Shown here one piece after another: positions 1 to 5,363 of a DNA stretch of 5,363 nucleotides (positions are counted from its first letter, which is position 1; each line of letters opens with the position of its first letter). A program made the position numbers and the translations under genes. Source of the DNA: Acidimicrobiia bacterium (GTDB taxonomy: Bacteria; Actinomycetota; Acidimicrobiia; Spongiisociales; ZC4RG35); the NCBI GenBank assembly GCA_029865445.1, contig JAOUGY010000272.1, forward strand, positions 1 to 5,363, given 5' to 3'. A model generated the notes under the pieces. The model did not search any database. It worked only from the letters and a program-made list of their open reading frames with translations, and was not told where the DNA came from.

Positions 1-171
1 TCTCAGACCGGGTGGTCTGTCCTCGTCAAGGGGACCGCGGTGGAGGTCCTCACCGACGACGAAGCAAACGCTCTGTTCGACCTTGGACTGCGGCCGTGGG
101 CTGCAGCCACCGAGAAGCGGCGATGGATTCGGGTTCGCCCCGACGAGATAACCGGCCGAAAGATCGTTTGA
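1..171 (+). CDS. Pyridoxamine 5'-phosphate oxidase-like flavoprotein, C-terminal fragment
   Basis: The gene enters from the left edge in frame 1 and ends at TGA 169-171, leaving 56 visible residues. The visible part begins SQTGWSVLVKGTAVEV, runs through a segment ending LRPWAAATEKRRWIRV, and closes with PDEITGRKIV. The pattern of GWSV(L)V.G.A, then a PW turn, a W.R(I/V) strand and a terminal TGR(K/R)I matches the end of the split-barrel pyridoxamine-5'-phosphate-oxidase-like family (Pyridox_ox_2 type) common in actinobacteria. These proteins usually bind a flavin or F420, and their substrates are mostly unknown. The N-terminal half is outside the window, so cofactor and activity cannot be judged. 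It lies 95 bases before ppdK on the same strand, and its stop codon falls inside a strong hairpin. The family call is from memory of motifs; the reading frame itself is secure. Confidence 0.75.
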   Translation, partial: SQTGWSVLVKGTAVEVLTDDEANALFDLGLRPWAAATEKRRWIRVRPDEITGRKIV

Positions 172-180
172 TCTTTCGGC
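155..180 (+). terminator. Perfect 11-bp hairpin overlapping the stop codon of the upstream gene
   Basis: GCCGAAAGATC (155-165) and GATCTTTCGGC (170-180) are exact reverse complements separated by the loop GTTT (166-169). The TGA stop of the upstream gene (169-171) starts in the loop and runs into the right arm. No T-tract follows (the next bases are AGAGAACAAG), so it is not a classical intrinsic terminator. It could be a U-less terminator, an mRNA 3'-end stabiliser or an attenuator for ppdK. The structure is certain from sequence; the role is inferred. Confidence 0.5.
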
Positions 181-206
181 AGAGAACAAGGTTCGGCCAA
201 ACCGCC

Positions 207-211
207 AGGGG
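207..211 (+). promoter_or_regulatory. Ribosome binding site of the candidate leader ORF
   Basis: AGGGG lies 5 bases before the ATG at 217. This is a stronger and better-spaced Shine-Dalgarno match than many in this window, and it is the main reason the short ORF downstream deserves attention. The same hexamer CAGGGG recurs at 251-256 ahead of the ppdK start. Confidence 0.45.
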
Positions 212-216
212 TCACA

Positions 217-270
217 ATGACAGCCGTCAAGGCGACGGTGGATGAGACGACAGGGGACGAAAGATCGTGA
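217..270 (+). CDS. Candidate 17-residue leader peptide overlapping the ppdK start
   Basis: ATG at 217 opens a frame encoding MTAVKATVDETTGDERS, closed by TGA 268-270. It is preceded by AGGGG with 5-base spacing. Its stop overlaps the ppdK GTG (267-269) as GTGA, the four-base arrangement typical of translational coupling. I do not recognise the peptide. It is hydrophilic, with no obvious run of one amino acid that would suggest classical amino-acid attenuation, and no membrane segment. If translated, it would deliver ribosomes directly to the ppdK start and keep the ppdK initiation region unfolded. Alternatively it is a chance ORF. Conservation of the frame and of the GTGA overlap in relatives would decide between these. 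Confidence 0.4.
   Translation: MTAVKATVDETTGDERS
252..257 (+). promoter_or_regulatory. Probable ribosome binding site for ppdK
   Basis: AGGGGA lies 9 bases before the GTG at 267, supporting that start. The GAAAG at 259-263 is closer but too near the start to be the preferred site. The region 258-268 is an exact copy of 11 bases in the upstream hairpin. Confidence 0.55.
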
Positions 271-2909
271 GTATTTCCTGGGTACATGACTTTGCCGACG
301 GCAATGCCACCATGCGCGACCTCCTCGGAGGCAAAGGTGCCGGTTTGGCGGAGATGACGAGCATCGGGCTGTCCGTCCCGCCTGGGTTCACGGTCACCAC
401 CGATGCGTGTCGCCATGTCATGAACCACGGTGAGGTGCCCTCCGACCTGTGGTCTCAGGTAGACGAGGCGATGATGCGGCTGGAAGCCCAGATGGCGAGG
501 ACCTTCGGCGCCGGTCCCGCGCCATTGCTCGTCTCGGTACGGTCGGGCGCCAAGATCTCGATGCCCGGCATGATGGACACCGTCTTGAACCTCGGCATCA
601 ACGATCGGCTGTTGCCCGTGCTCGTCGAGTGGTCCGGCGACGCCCACTTCGCCCACGATGCCTACCGTCGTTTCCTGCAGATGTACGCCAATGTCGTTCT
701 GGGCATCGACGGTGAGCCATTCCAAGCCACGTTGAGCGAACTCCGCGAGAGACGCGGTGTCCCCGATGACTCCCAGCTCACAGTCGAGGATCTCACCGAG
801 GCCGTGGAACGGTTCAAGAAGCTCATCGCCGACGCCGGATGCGTGGTTCCCGAGGACCCACGTGAACAGCTGCACACGGCGATCGCGGCTGTCTTCAATT
901 CGTGGAAGAACCCGCGGGCGTTCGCCTACCGCCGCATCAACAAGATCCCCGACGACCTGGGGACGGCGGCGAATGTCCAGACCATGGTGTTCGGGGACCT
1001 CGGTGAGGACTCCGGGACAGGCGTGTGCTTCACGCGCGATCCGGCGACCGGCGACCGCCGCCCATTCGGTGACTACCTGCCGCGCGCCCAGGGTGAGGAC
1101 GTGGTGGCGGGCATCCGCAACACGCTCACTCTCGATGACCTCGGGGATCTCCACCCGCAGTTGCACACCGAACTGCTCGACGTGATGAACACCCTCGAAC
1201 AGCACACCACCGACATGGCCGACATCGAGTTCACCATCGAACGCGGCAAGCTGTGGGTCCTGCAGACCCGGGCCGGCAAGAGAACGGCCGGAGCGGCAGT
1301 GAAGATCGCGGTCGAAATGGCCCACGAGGGCCTCATCGACAAGGAGACGGCGGTGACGCGAGTCGATCCCGCCCAGCTCGAACAGCTCGAGCGGCCGCGT
1401 ATCGACGCCAAGGCGGCAGGCGACCCCATAGCCTTTGGAGTCGCGGCATCGCCGGGTGCCGCGCAAGGGGTAGCCGTGTTCGATGCAGACCGCGCCGTCG
1501 CCGCGCGCGCCGAAGGCAAACGCGTTCTGCTCGTCCGTCAGGAAACCACACCCGACGACATCCACGGTATGGATGCGGCCGACGGCATCTTGACCAGCCA
1601 GGGCGGCAAGACGAGCCACGCCGCCGTCGTCGCCCGCGGAATGGGCAAACCCGCCGTGACAGGTGTCGCCGCCCTGGCCGTCGACAACAAACGCGGGTAC
1701 GCCCACACCGATACGGTCGAGTTCTCCGAAGGAGAGATGATCACGATCGACGGCACCACGGGCGCCGTGTACCTGGGGTCGCTCGACCTCATCGAACCAG
1801 AAGAGACGCCGGAGCTCCACGAGCTCCTCCAGTGGGCCGACGAGATCAGGACTCTCGGGGTACGCGCCAACGCCGACACGCCGGAGGACGCCGCCAAGGC
1901 TCGGGCAGCCGGAGCCAGCGGCATCGGCCTGGCCCGGACCGAGCACATGTTCCTCGGTGAACGACTCGGGATCGTTCAAAGGATCATCCTGGCCGATGAC
2001 GACGAGGAACGGGAAGAGGCGCTCCAGGCCCTCAAGGACCTCCAGAGGGGCGACTTCGTCGGCATTCTCGAGGCCATGGACGGATTGCCGGTGGTCGTGC
2101 GGTTTCTCGACCCACCGTTGCATGAGTTCCTTCCCTCGTTGCTCGACCTAGAACACCAGATGGTCGACCGAGTCCGCGCCCGCGTCTCGGCAGATGATCT
2201 CGTGTCAACCGCCTCGAAGGTGGCGCGCTGGCAAGAGGACAACCCGATGCTCGGACTTCGGGGTGTGCGGCTGGGGCTGATGCTCCATCATCTGTACCTC
2301 ATGCAGGCGGAGGCCGCCGTCGACGCCGTGGTCATTCGGAAGGAGGCGGGAGGGAATCCGCAATTGGAGATCATGATTCCGCTGGTGGCAGCGGTGGAAG
2401 AGCTCCGACGGATGCGGGAGATGATCGAAGGCGTCATCGCGGCGAAGGAAGCGGCCAGCGGCATGAAGCTGGAGATCCCGATCGGGACCATGATCGAGTT
2501 GCCACGAGCCGCCCTCACCGCCGGGGAGATCGCCGAGGTGGCGGAGTTCTTCTCGTTCGGCACCAACGACCTCACTCAAATGACGTTCGGGTTGAGCCGG
2601 GATGACGCAGAGGGCCTGTTCCTCCGCGACTACCTGGAGCAGCGGATTCTCACGTTCGACCCGTTCCAGACCATCGACGTCGCAGGCGTCGGCCGCCTCA
2701 TGAGGGTCGCCAACCAGGAAGGGCGCGCATCGAATCCGAACCTCATCGTCGGTGTGTGCGGTGAGCACGGGGGGGATCCGGCGTCGATCGCCTTCTGCCG
2801 TGAGATCGGGCTCGACTACGTGTCGTGTTCTCCACCTCGAGTGCATGTGGCCCGTTTGGCGGCGGCGCAAGCAGAGGTCGGAACGAAGGTCGAGGAAACC
2901 GGCGGCTGA
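267..2909 (+). CDS. ppdK: Pyruvate, phosphate dikinase
   Basis: Cytosolic enzyme that reversibly converts pyruvate, ATP and Pi to PEP, AMP and PPi. It serves gluconeogenesis or PPi-linked glycolysis. The 880 residues match the usual length (about 870-900), and the three domains are in order. The N-terminal ATP-grasp region carries GGKGAGLAEM (K23), SVRSGAKISMPGMMDT (R92), a GEDSGTGVCFTRDPATG loop near 246-262 and QTRAGKRT (R335). The swivelling phosphohistidine domain starts near 387 and carries GGKTSHAAVVARGMG with catalytic H451. The C-terminal PEP/pyruvate TIM barrel carries GLARTEHMF (R557), RFLDPPLHEFLP (R612), TMIELPRAALTA (E744), FGTNDLTQMTFG (N767, D768) and CGEHGGDP with the acid/base Cys at C831. 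T449, two residues before H451, is at the position that the regulatory protein PDRP phosphorylates in plant and bacterial enzymes; no PDRP gene is in the window. The GTG start is supported by the RBS and by GGKGAGL lying at the usual distance from the N-terminus. It is convergent with the next gene (13-base gap). No frameshift or missing key residue is apparent. Confidence 0.97.
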   Translation: MSISWVHDFADGNATMRDLLGGKGAGLAEMTSIGLSVPPGFTVTTDACRHVMNHGEVPSDLWSQVDEAMMRLEAQMARTFGAGPAPLLVSVRSGAKISMPGMMDTVLNLGINDRLLPVLVEWSGDAHFAHDAYRRFLQMYANVVLGIDGEPFQATLSELRERRGVPDDSQLTVEDLTEAVERFKKLIADAGCVVPEDPREQLHTAIAAVFNSWKNPRAFAYRRINKIPDDLGTAANVQTMVFGDLGEDSGTGVCFTRDPATGDRRPFGDYLPRAQGEDVVAGIRNTLTLDDLGDLHPQLHTELLDVMNTLEQHTTDMADIEFTIERGKLWVLQTRAGKRTAGAAVKIAVEMAHEGLIDKETAVTRVDPAQLEQLERPRIDAKAAGDPIAFGVAASPGAAQGVAVFDADRAVAARAEGKRVLLVRQETTPDDIHGMDAADGILTSQGGKTSHAAVVARGMGKPAVTGVAALAVDNKRGYAHTDTVEFSEGEMITIDGTTGAVYLGSLDLIEPEETPELHELLQWADEIRTLGVRANADTPEDAAKARAAGASGIGLARTEHMFLGERLGIVQRIILADDDEEREEALQALKDLQRGDFVGILEAMDGLPVVVRFLDPPLHEFLPSLLDLEHQMVDRVRARVSADDLVSTASKVARWQEDNPMLGLRGVRLGLMLHHLYLMQAEAAVDAVVIRKEAGGNPQLEIMIPLVAAVEELRRMREMIEGVIAAKEAASGMKLEIPIGTMIELPRAALTAGEIAEVAEFFSFGTNDLTQMTFGLSRDDAEGLFLRDYLEQRILTFDPFQTIDVAGVGRLMRVANQEGRASNPNLIVGVCGEHGGDPASIAFCREIGLDYVSCSPPRVHVARLAAAQAEVGTKVEETGG

Positions 2910-2922
2910 GCGCGGCGCCGAT

Positions 2923-3636
2923 TCACGGCCCTCGTACGAAACCGATGCCGTCGCCGGCGGTGGTGTAGAGGGTCAGGGCTGGGTCCTCGGTGGAGGCCCA
3001 CATGTCCTGGCCCAACACGTCGAAGAAGTGGACGTCCTGGTCGTGTGCCGGGCCCGAACATGACTCCTCCGAGACTTCAAGTCCGTTGACCATCATGTGG
3101 CCCTCGCGGGCATCCACCAGGCCGGCGAACCTACGGCAGCCCGAGGAGCCGAGCACGAGCCCGGATCGGAACTCGATGAAACCGTCGCCCTGGGCATGCT
3201 GGGGCCCGGTCGAGGTGAACCACGAGTCCAGAGTCCACCGCTCTGTGATCCGAGCGATGGCGAACACCATCATGAAGCGATCGTGGAGAACCAGAAGGCG
3301 GCCCCGCTCCAACCGGGCTTCGCCGGCCTGCGCGAGGGCATCGAGAAACGCCCTGTCGAAGTCGAGGCCCTGAGGGCAGTCGGGATCATCCACGATCTGG
3401 TCGTCGCCGGCATAGGCGCCGCACATCGCGCCGATGAAAACGGAGCCGGCCACAACCGTCACCACCGCCTCTCCCGAGACGCGGGTACCGGCGACCGTGA
3501 ACGAGTCGAGTTCCCAGACTTGGTCGCCGAAGGCCTCGACCACATTGACCTCTGGATTCCCTGTGGAATCAGAAGGGGCGGCGGTAGTACAGGCCAACAA
3601 GACCAGCACCACTCCTGCAAACGAGGCTGCGCGCAC
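2923..3636 (-). CDS. META/HslJ-like predicted lipoprotein with tandem domains
   Basis: From GTG at 3636 the product is 237 residues and starts MRAASFAGVVLVLLAC, a short lipoprotein signal with lipobox LLAC and lipidated Cys at C16. A Ser/Thr/Pro-rich linker follows. The protein should therefore be exported and membrane-anchored. The second half (about 133-235) matches the META domain (DUF306, HslJ-like): RWTLDSW opening strand, SSGCRRFAG around C167, VSEESC at C193, a helix FFDVLGQDMW, and closing strands LTLYTT and GIGFV. The first half (about 40-126) looks like a decayed copy: VWELDSF, MCGAYAG (C72), C87, a helix FDRAFLDAL and LLVLHDRFMMVF. Family members are linked to heat shock, novobiocin resistance or unknown envelope roles, so the function here is unknown. 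An upstream in-frame extension to 3756 would run into meaB and hide the signal peptide, so I prefer 3636. The RBS is weak (AAAGA, 4-base spacing). The gene is convergent with ppdK and divergent from meaB. Confidence 0.78.
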   Translation of the reverse strand: MRAASFAGVVLVLLACTTAAPSDSTGNPEVNVVEAFGDQVWELDSFTVAGTRVSGEAVVTVVAGSVFIGAMCGAYAGDDQIVDDPDCPQGLDFDRAFLDALAQAGEARLERGRLLVLHDRFMMVFAIARITERWTLDSWFTSTGPQHAQGDGFIEFRSGLVLGSSGCRRFAGLVDAREGHMMVNGLEVSEESCSGPAHDQDVHFFDVLGQDMWASTEDPALTLYTTAGDGIGFVRGP

Positions 3637-3719
3637 AGGTCTTTGAACGCTCGGACCGGCCGGTCGGTTCCTGGGACAAAAGTGCAATCCGCAGCCCGAC
3701 CGGGGTAGGTTTCCTGATC
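3637..3719. promoter_or_regulatory. Divergent intergenic region containing a 12-bp palindrome
   Basis: These 83 bases separate the lipoprotein start from the meaB start and must contain both 5' regions. GACCGGCCGGTC at 3654-3665 is a perfect palindrome, and it sits 17 bases upstream of the lipoprotein start codon on the minus strand. No convincing -35/-10 pair can be read by eye on either strand, as is common for GC-rich promoters. An operator role is inferred only from symmetry and position. Confidence 0.35.
3702..3709 (+). promoter_or_regulatory. Ribosome binding site of meaB
   Basis: GGGGTAGG ends 10 bases before GTG 3720. It supports that start over in-frame alternatives, and the encoded N-terminus then has normal family length. 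Confidence 0.5.
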
Positions 3720-4640
3720 GTGCTGGGAGAACCGCTCGACATCTGGAAATCGGCACGCTCCGGCAACCGTCGGGGCCTGGCCCGGGCGCTCTCGATCGTG
3801 GAGGACGGACGGGACGGGGCCTCCGACATCCTGGCCGCCGCCCACCGCCTCGCCGGAGACGCCCACCTGGTGGGAATCACCGGAGCTCCGGGGGCCGGCA
3901 AGAGCACCCTCACCGACCGGCTCGTCACCCACGCCCGCGCCGACCATGATCGGGTGGCCGTCGTGGCGGTGGACCCGTCGAGCCCGTTCACCGGCGGAGC
4001 AATCTTGGGGGACCGGATCCGAATGCAGGATCACACCTCCGACGAGGGTGTGTTCGTACGGTCGATGTCGAGCCGGGGTCACCTCGGCGGTCTCGCCGAT
4101 GCCACCGCCAAACTCGTCTGCCTCCTCGACGCCACCGAACACGACCCGGTCTTCGTCGAAACGGTGGGAGTGGGTCAGAGCGAGGTCGAGGTCATGGACC
4201 TCGTCGACACGGTGGTGGTCGTGGTCACCCCGGGCATGGGTGACGGCGTCCAGGCCGCCAAGGCGGGTCTGCTCGAGACCGCCGACGTCCTGACCGTCAA
4301 CAAGGGCGATATGCCGGGAGCATCTCAGGTCGTCACCGAACTGACGAATATGCTGGAACTGGGTCCTCCCAGGGCGTGGACGCCGCCGGTGATCGTGACG
4401 ACAGCCTCCACCGGCGAAGGGGTTGCGGAACTCGCGAGAGCCATCGACGATCATCGCCGTCATCTCGTGGATTCCGGCAGGCTGTCCGAGGAACGACGGA
4501 CGCGGACAGAAATCGTGGTCCGGCGAGCGGTCCTGAGCCGGCTGTCCCGTCACCTGGTGGAGACGGGGATCGACCCTTTGGTGATAGACCGCGTCGTCAG
4601 CCGCGAGGTCGACCCATGGAGCGCCGCCGACTCGATGTGA
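3720..4640 (+). CDS. meaB: MeaB/ArgK-family GTPase, cobalamin mutase chaperone
   Basis: P-loop GTPase of the G3E class. MeaB proteins bind adenosylcobalamin-dependent acyl-CoA mutases (methylmalonyl-CoA or isobutyryl-CoA mutase), gate cofactor loading and protect against inactivation, coupled to GTP hydrolysis in the cytosol. The 306 residues show an N-terminal helical segment GNRRGLARALSIVED, Walker A GAPGAGKST (55-63, K61), VAVDPSSPFTGGAILGDRIRM (about 83-102), RSMSSRGHLGGLADAT (114-129), the family switch segment ETVGVGQSE (147-155), VTPGMGDGVQAAKAG, guanine-specificity motif NKGD (194-197) and the C-terminal arm ending DPWSAAD. All are hallmarks of the family, and the length is near the usual 300-340. 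NKGD is within the NKxD rule. No mutase subunit gene lies beside it here, unlike many genomes, so the partner must be encoded elsewhere. The start is GTG with a GGGGTAGG site. The stop TGA abuts the stop of the convergent NifU-like gene. Confidence 0.93.
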   Translation: MLGEPLDIWKSARSGNRRGLARALSIVEDGRDGASDILAAAHRLAGDAHLVGITGAPGAGKSTLTDRLVTHARADHDRVAVVAVDPSSPFTGGAILGDRIRMQDHTSDEGVFVRSMSSRGHLGGLADATAKLVCLLDATEHDPVFVETVGVGQSEVEVMDLVDTVVVVVTPGMGDGVQAAKAGLLETADVLTVNKGDMPGASQVVTELTNMLELGPPRAWTPPVIVTTASTGEGVAELARAIDDHRRHLVDSGRLSEERRTRTEIVVRRAVLSRLSRHLVETGIDPLVIDRVVSREVDPWSAADSM

Positions 4641-4931
4641 TCAGGCGACGGCGTTGACCTCGTCGACGCCCGGAACGCGGTCTTTGAGGATGCGCTCGAT
4701 CCCGGCCTTCAGGGTCATCATCGACATCGGACAGCCACCGCACGCACCCACCATCTGGAGGTTCACCGTGCCACCGTCGGTCCCGAGGAGGACTATGTCG
4801 CCACCGTCCATCTGGATCGCCGGACGGATGTAGTCGAGGGTCTGCTCGAGCAGACCGAGGTCGATGTCGGTGGCGCTGTCGTCGACCGGCGCCGACGTCT
4901 TGATCTCGATTGGGGTGGTGGTATCGCTCAT
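4641..4931 (-). CDS. NifU C-terminal-domain (Nfu-type) Fe-S cluster protein
   Basis: Small cytosolic scaffold or carrier that binds a [4Fe-4S] cluster, usually across a dimer, and passes it to apo-proteins. The 96 residues hold a poorly conserved, acidic N-terminal tail of about 24 residues followed by a complete NifU C-terminal domain: LLEQTLDYIRPAIQMDGGDI (28-47), VNLQMVGACGGCPMS with the CxxC cluster ligands C64 and C67, TLKAGIERILKDRVPGV (73-89) and a final VNAV strand. There is no IscU-like or A-type domain, so it is the stand-alone Nfu form. ATG at 4931 is the natural start, although no clear Shine-Dalgarno sequence is seen upstream on the minus strand. It follows an unrecognised same-strand gene after 52 bases, so the two may be co-transcribed. 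Its TCA-complement stop directly touches the meaB stop. Confidence 0.94.
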   Translation of the reverse strand: MSDTTTPIEIKTSAPVDDSATDIDLGLLEQTLDYIRPAIQMDGGDIVLLGTDGGTVNLQMVGACGGCPMSMMTLKAGIERILKDRVPGVDEVNAVA

Positions 4932-4983
4932 GTCGTGAAGCCCAGGTTACCGGGCGTATCGATCAACCCGAATCCGGCGATAC

Positions 4984-5363
4984 CTATTCCGCCCCGGCGA
5001 CGAACGCCACCGACGCTTCGTCGGCGCCGTCGGGTGATCGCGCCTGAACGATGAGCACCGAACCCGGTGCCGTAGGGAAACCCGCACCCCAGAACCAACG
5101 GATGGGACCGGCGTCCTCCACCTCCCACTCGGTGAGCTCGACCAGCCCGGTGGAGGTACGTGCGAGCACCCGGACCTCCGCTGATGCCGTGAGCCAAGCC
5201 TGGATTGCGACCGGAGTCCGCCCGAAAGCGACAACCGTGAGCGATTCGAGTTCCGGCGCCAGACCGAGTCCGACCGGGGGCACGACACGCACGCCCGATC
5301 CGGCCCTCTCGAACGTCCAAGTTCCGAGAACGCCATCGGCGATCGGCTCGCCGTCGAGCGAGA
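4984..5363 (-). CDS. Unrecognised beta-rich protein, C-terminal fragment
   Basis: A minus-strand frame is open from the right edge to the TAG at 4984-4986, giving 125 visible residues, the start being outside the window. I prefer this frame over two overlapping minus-strand frames because its composition is protein-like, whereas the others are dominated by Gly/Arg or Ser/Arg runs. Visible stretches include SLDGEPIADGVLGTWTFER near the edge, ELESLTVVAFGRTPVAIQAW, AEVRVLARTSTGLVELTEW, GPIRWFWGAGFPTAPGSVL and a final EASVAFVAGAE. Alternating hydrophobic strands and Gly/Pro turns suggest a beta-sandwich or barrel. There are no cysteines and no membrane segment in the visible part. The DGxxxGTWxFE phrase vaguely recalls a turn in winged-helix glycosylases, but the rest does not fit. 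An internal GTG at 5292 exists, but coding clearly continues upstream of it. No function is assigned. Confidence 0.7.
   Translation of the reverse strand, partial: SLDGEPIADGVLGTWTFERAGSGVRVVPPVGLGLAPELESLTVVAFGRTPVAIQAWLTASAEVRVLARTSTGLVELTEWEVEDAGPIRWFWGAGFPTAPGSVLIVQARSPDGADEASVAFVAGAE

Noticed and set aside
184..194. GAAC-AAG-GTTC inverted repeat resembling an actinobacterial/Bacillus LexA (SOS) box.
   Set aside because: The spacer is 3 bases instead of the 4 in the GAAC-N4-GTTC consensus, and ppdK is not an expected SOS gene.
3..2123. A 706-codon open frame on the minus strand covering most of ppdK.
   Set aside because: It is exactly antisense to a confidently identified enzyme, has no recognisable motif, and is rich in His/Arg/Gly/Val as expected for the complement of a GC-biased gene. 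Long antisense frames are a common artefact at this base composition.
2900..2920. CGGCG...CGCCG inverted repeat spanning the ppdK stop, considered as a convergent terminator.
   Set aside because: Only a 5-bp stem with an 11-base loop and no T-tract on either strand; easily expected by chance in GC-rich sequence.
3097..3708. A 203-codon plus-strand frame opposite the lipoprotein gene.
   Set aside because: The minus-strand frame has a signal peptide with lipobox and a META domain; the plus-strand frame has no motifs and ends in the divergent region.
3637..3756. N-terminal extension of the lipoprotein to 277 residues.
   Set aside because: It would overlap the meaB coding sequence and bury the lipobox at residue 56, which is incompatible with a normal lipoprotein signal peptide.
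3459..4553. A 364-codon minus-strand frame across meaB and the lipoprotein start.
   Set aside because: It is antisense to the whole MeaB motif set and out of frame with the lipoprotein. The composition is shadow-like and there is no domain.
4956..4983. GTATCG...CGATAC inverted repeat between the unknown gene and the NifU-like gene, considered as a terminator or riboswitch.
   Set aside because: Only a 6-bp stem around a 16-base loop, no T-tract and no recognisable riboswitch core; too weak to annotate.
4928..5336. Two minus-strand frames overlapping the unrecognised partial gene.
   Set aside because: They are dominated by Gly/Arg or Ser/Arg, which is typical of out-of-phase reading of GC-rich genes. 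The frame ending at 4984 has balanced composition and stays open to the window edge.

Overview
The window is GC-rich bacterial chromosomal DNA with GTG starts and strongly G/C-biased third positions. It suggests a high-GC actinobacterium or a similar lineage (perhaps Acidimicrobiia-like; this is inference from codon use and gene style, not a phylogenetic result). I see no mobile elements, tRNA/rRNA genes, CRISPR array or phage genes. It reads as an ordinary core-metabolism region with some interesting small-scale architecture, and I found no evidence for a novel multi-gene system.

Layout: (1) bases 1-171 hold the 3' end of a plus-strand gene resembling pyridoxamine-5'-phosphate-oxidase-fold flavoproteins. 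Its stop codon sits in a perfect 11-bp-stem hairpin (155-180). (2) The 95-base gap before ppdK contains an unannotated candidate 17-residue leader ORF (217-270) with a good Shine-Dalgarno sequence. Its stop overlaps the ppdK start as GTGA. (3) 267-2909 is a full-length pyruvate, phosphate dikinase (880 aa) with its catalytic residues in place. (4) 2923-3636, minus strand and convergent with ppdK, is a predicted lipoprotein with two META/HslJ-like units, the first degenerate. (5) An 83-base divergent intergenic region (3637-3719) carries a perfect 12-bp palindrome. (6) 3720-4640, plus strand, is a MeaB/ArgK-family G3E P-loop GTPase, the chaperone of adenosylcobalamin-dependent acyl-CoA mutases. 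(7) 4641-4931, minus strand, is a stand-alone NifU C-terminal-domain Fe-S protein whose stop codon directly abuts the meaB stop (TGATCA). (8) 4984-5363, minus strand, is the C-terminal part of a beta-rich protein I do not recognise, lying upstream of the NifU-like gene on the same strand.

Functionally, PPDK interconverts pyruvate and PEP using ATP, Pi, AMP and PPi. MeaB protects B12-dependent methylmalonyl-CoA-type mutases, which feed succinyl-CoA/propionyl-CoA metabolism. The NifU-like protein handles Fe-S clusters. They share central carbon and cofactor biology, but strand changes split them into at least four transcription units, so no joint pathway can be claimed from this window alone.
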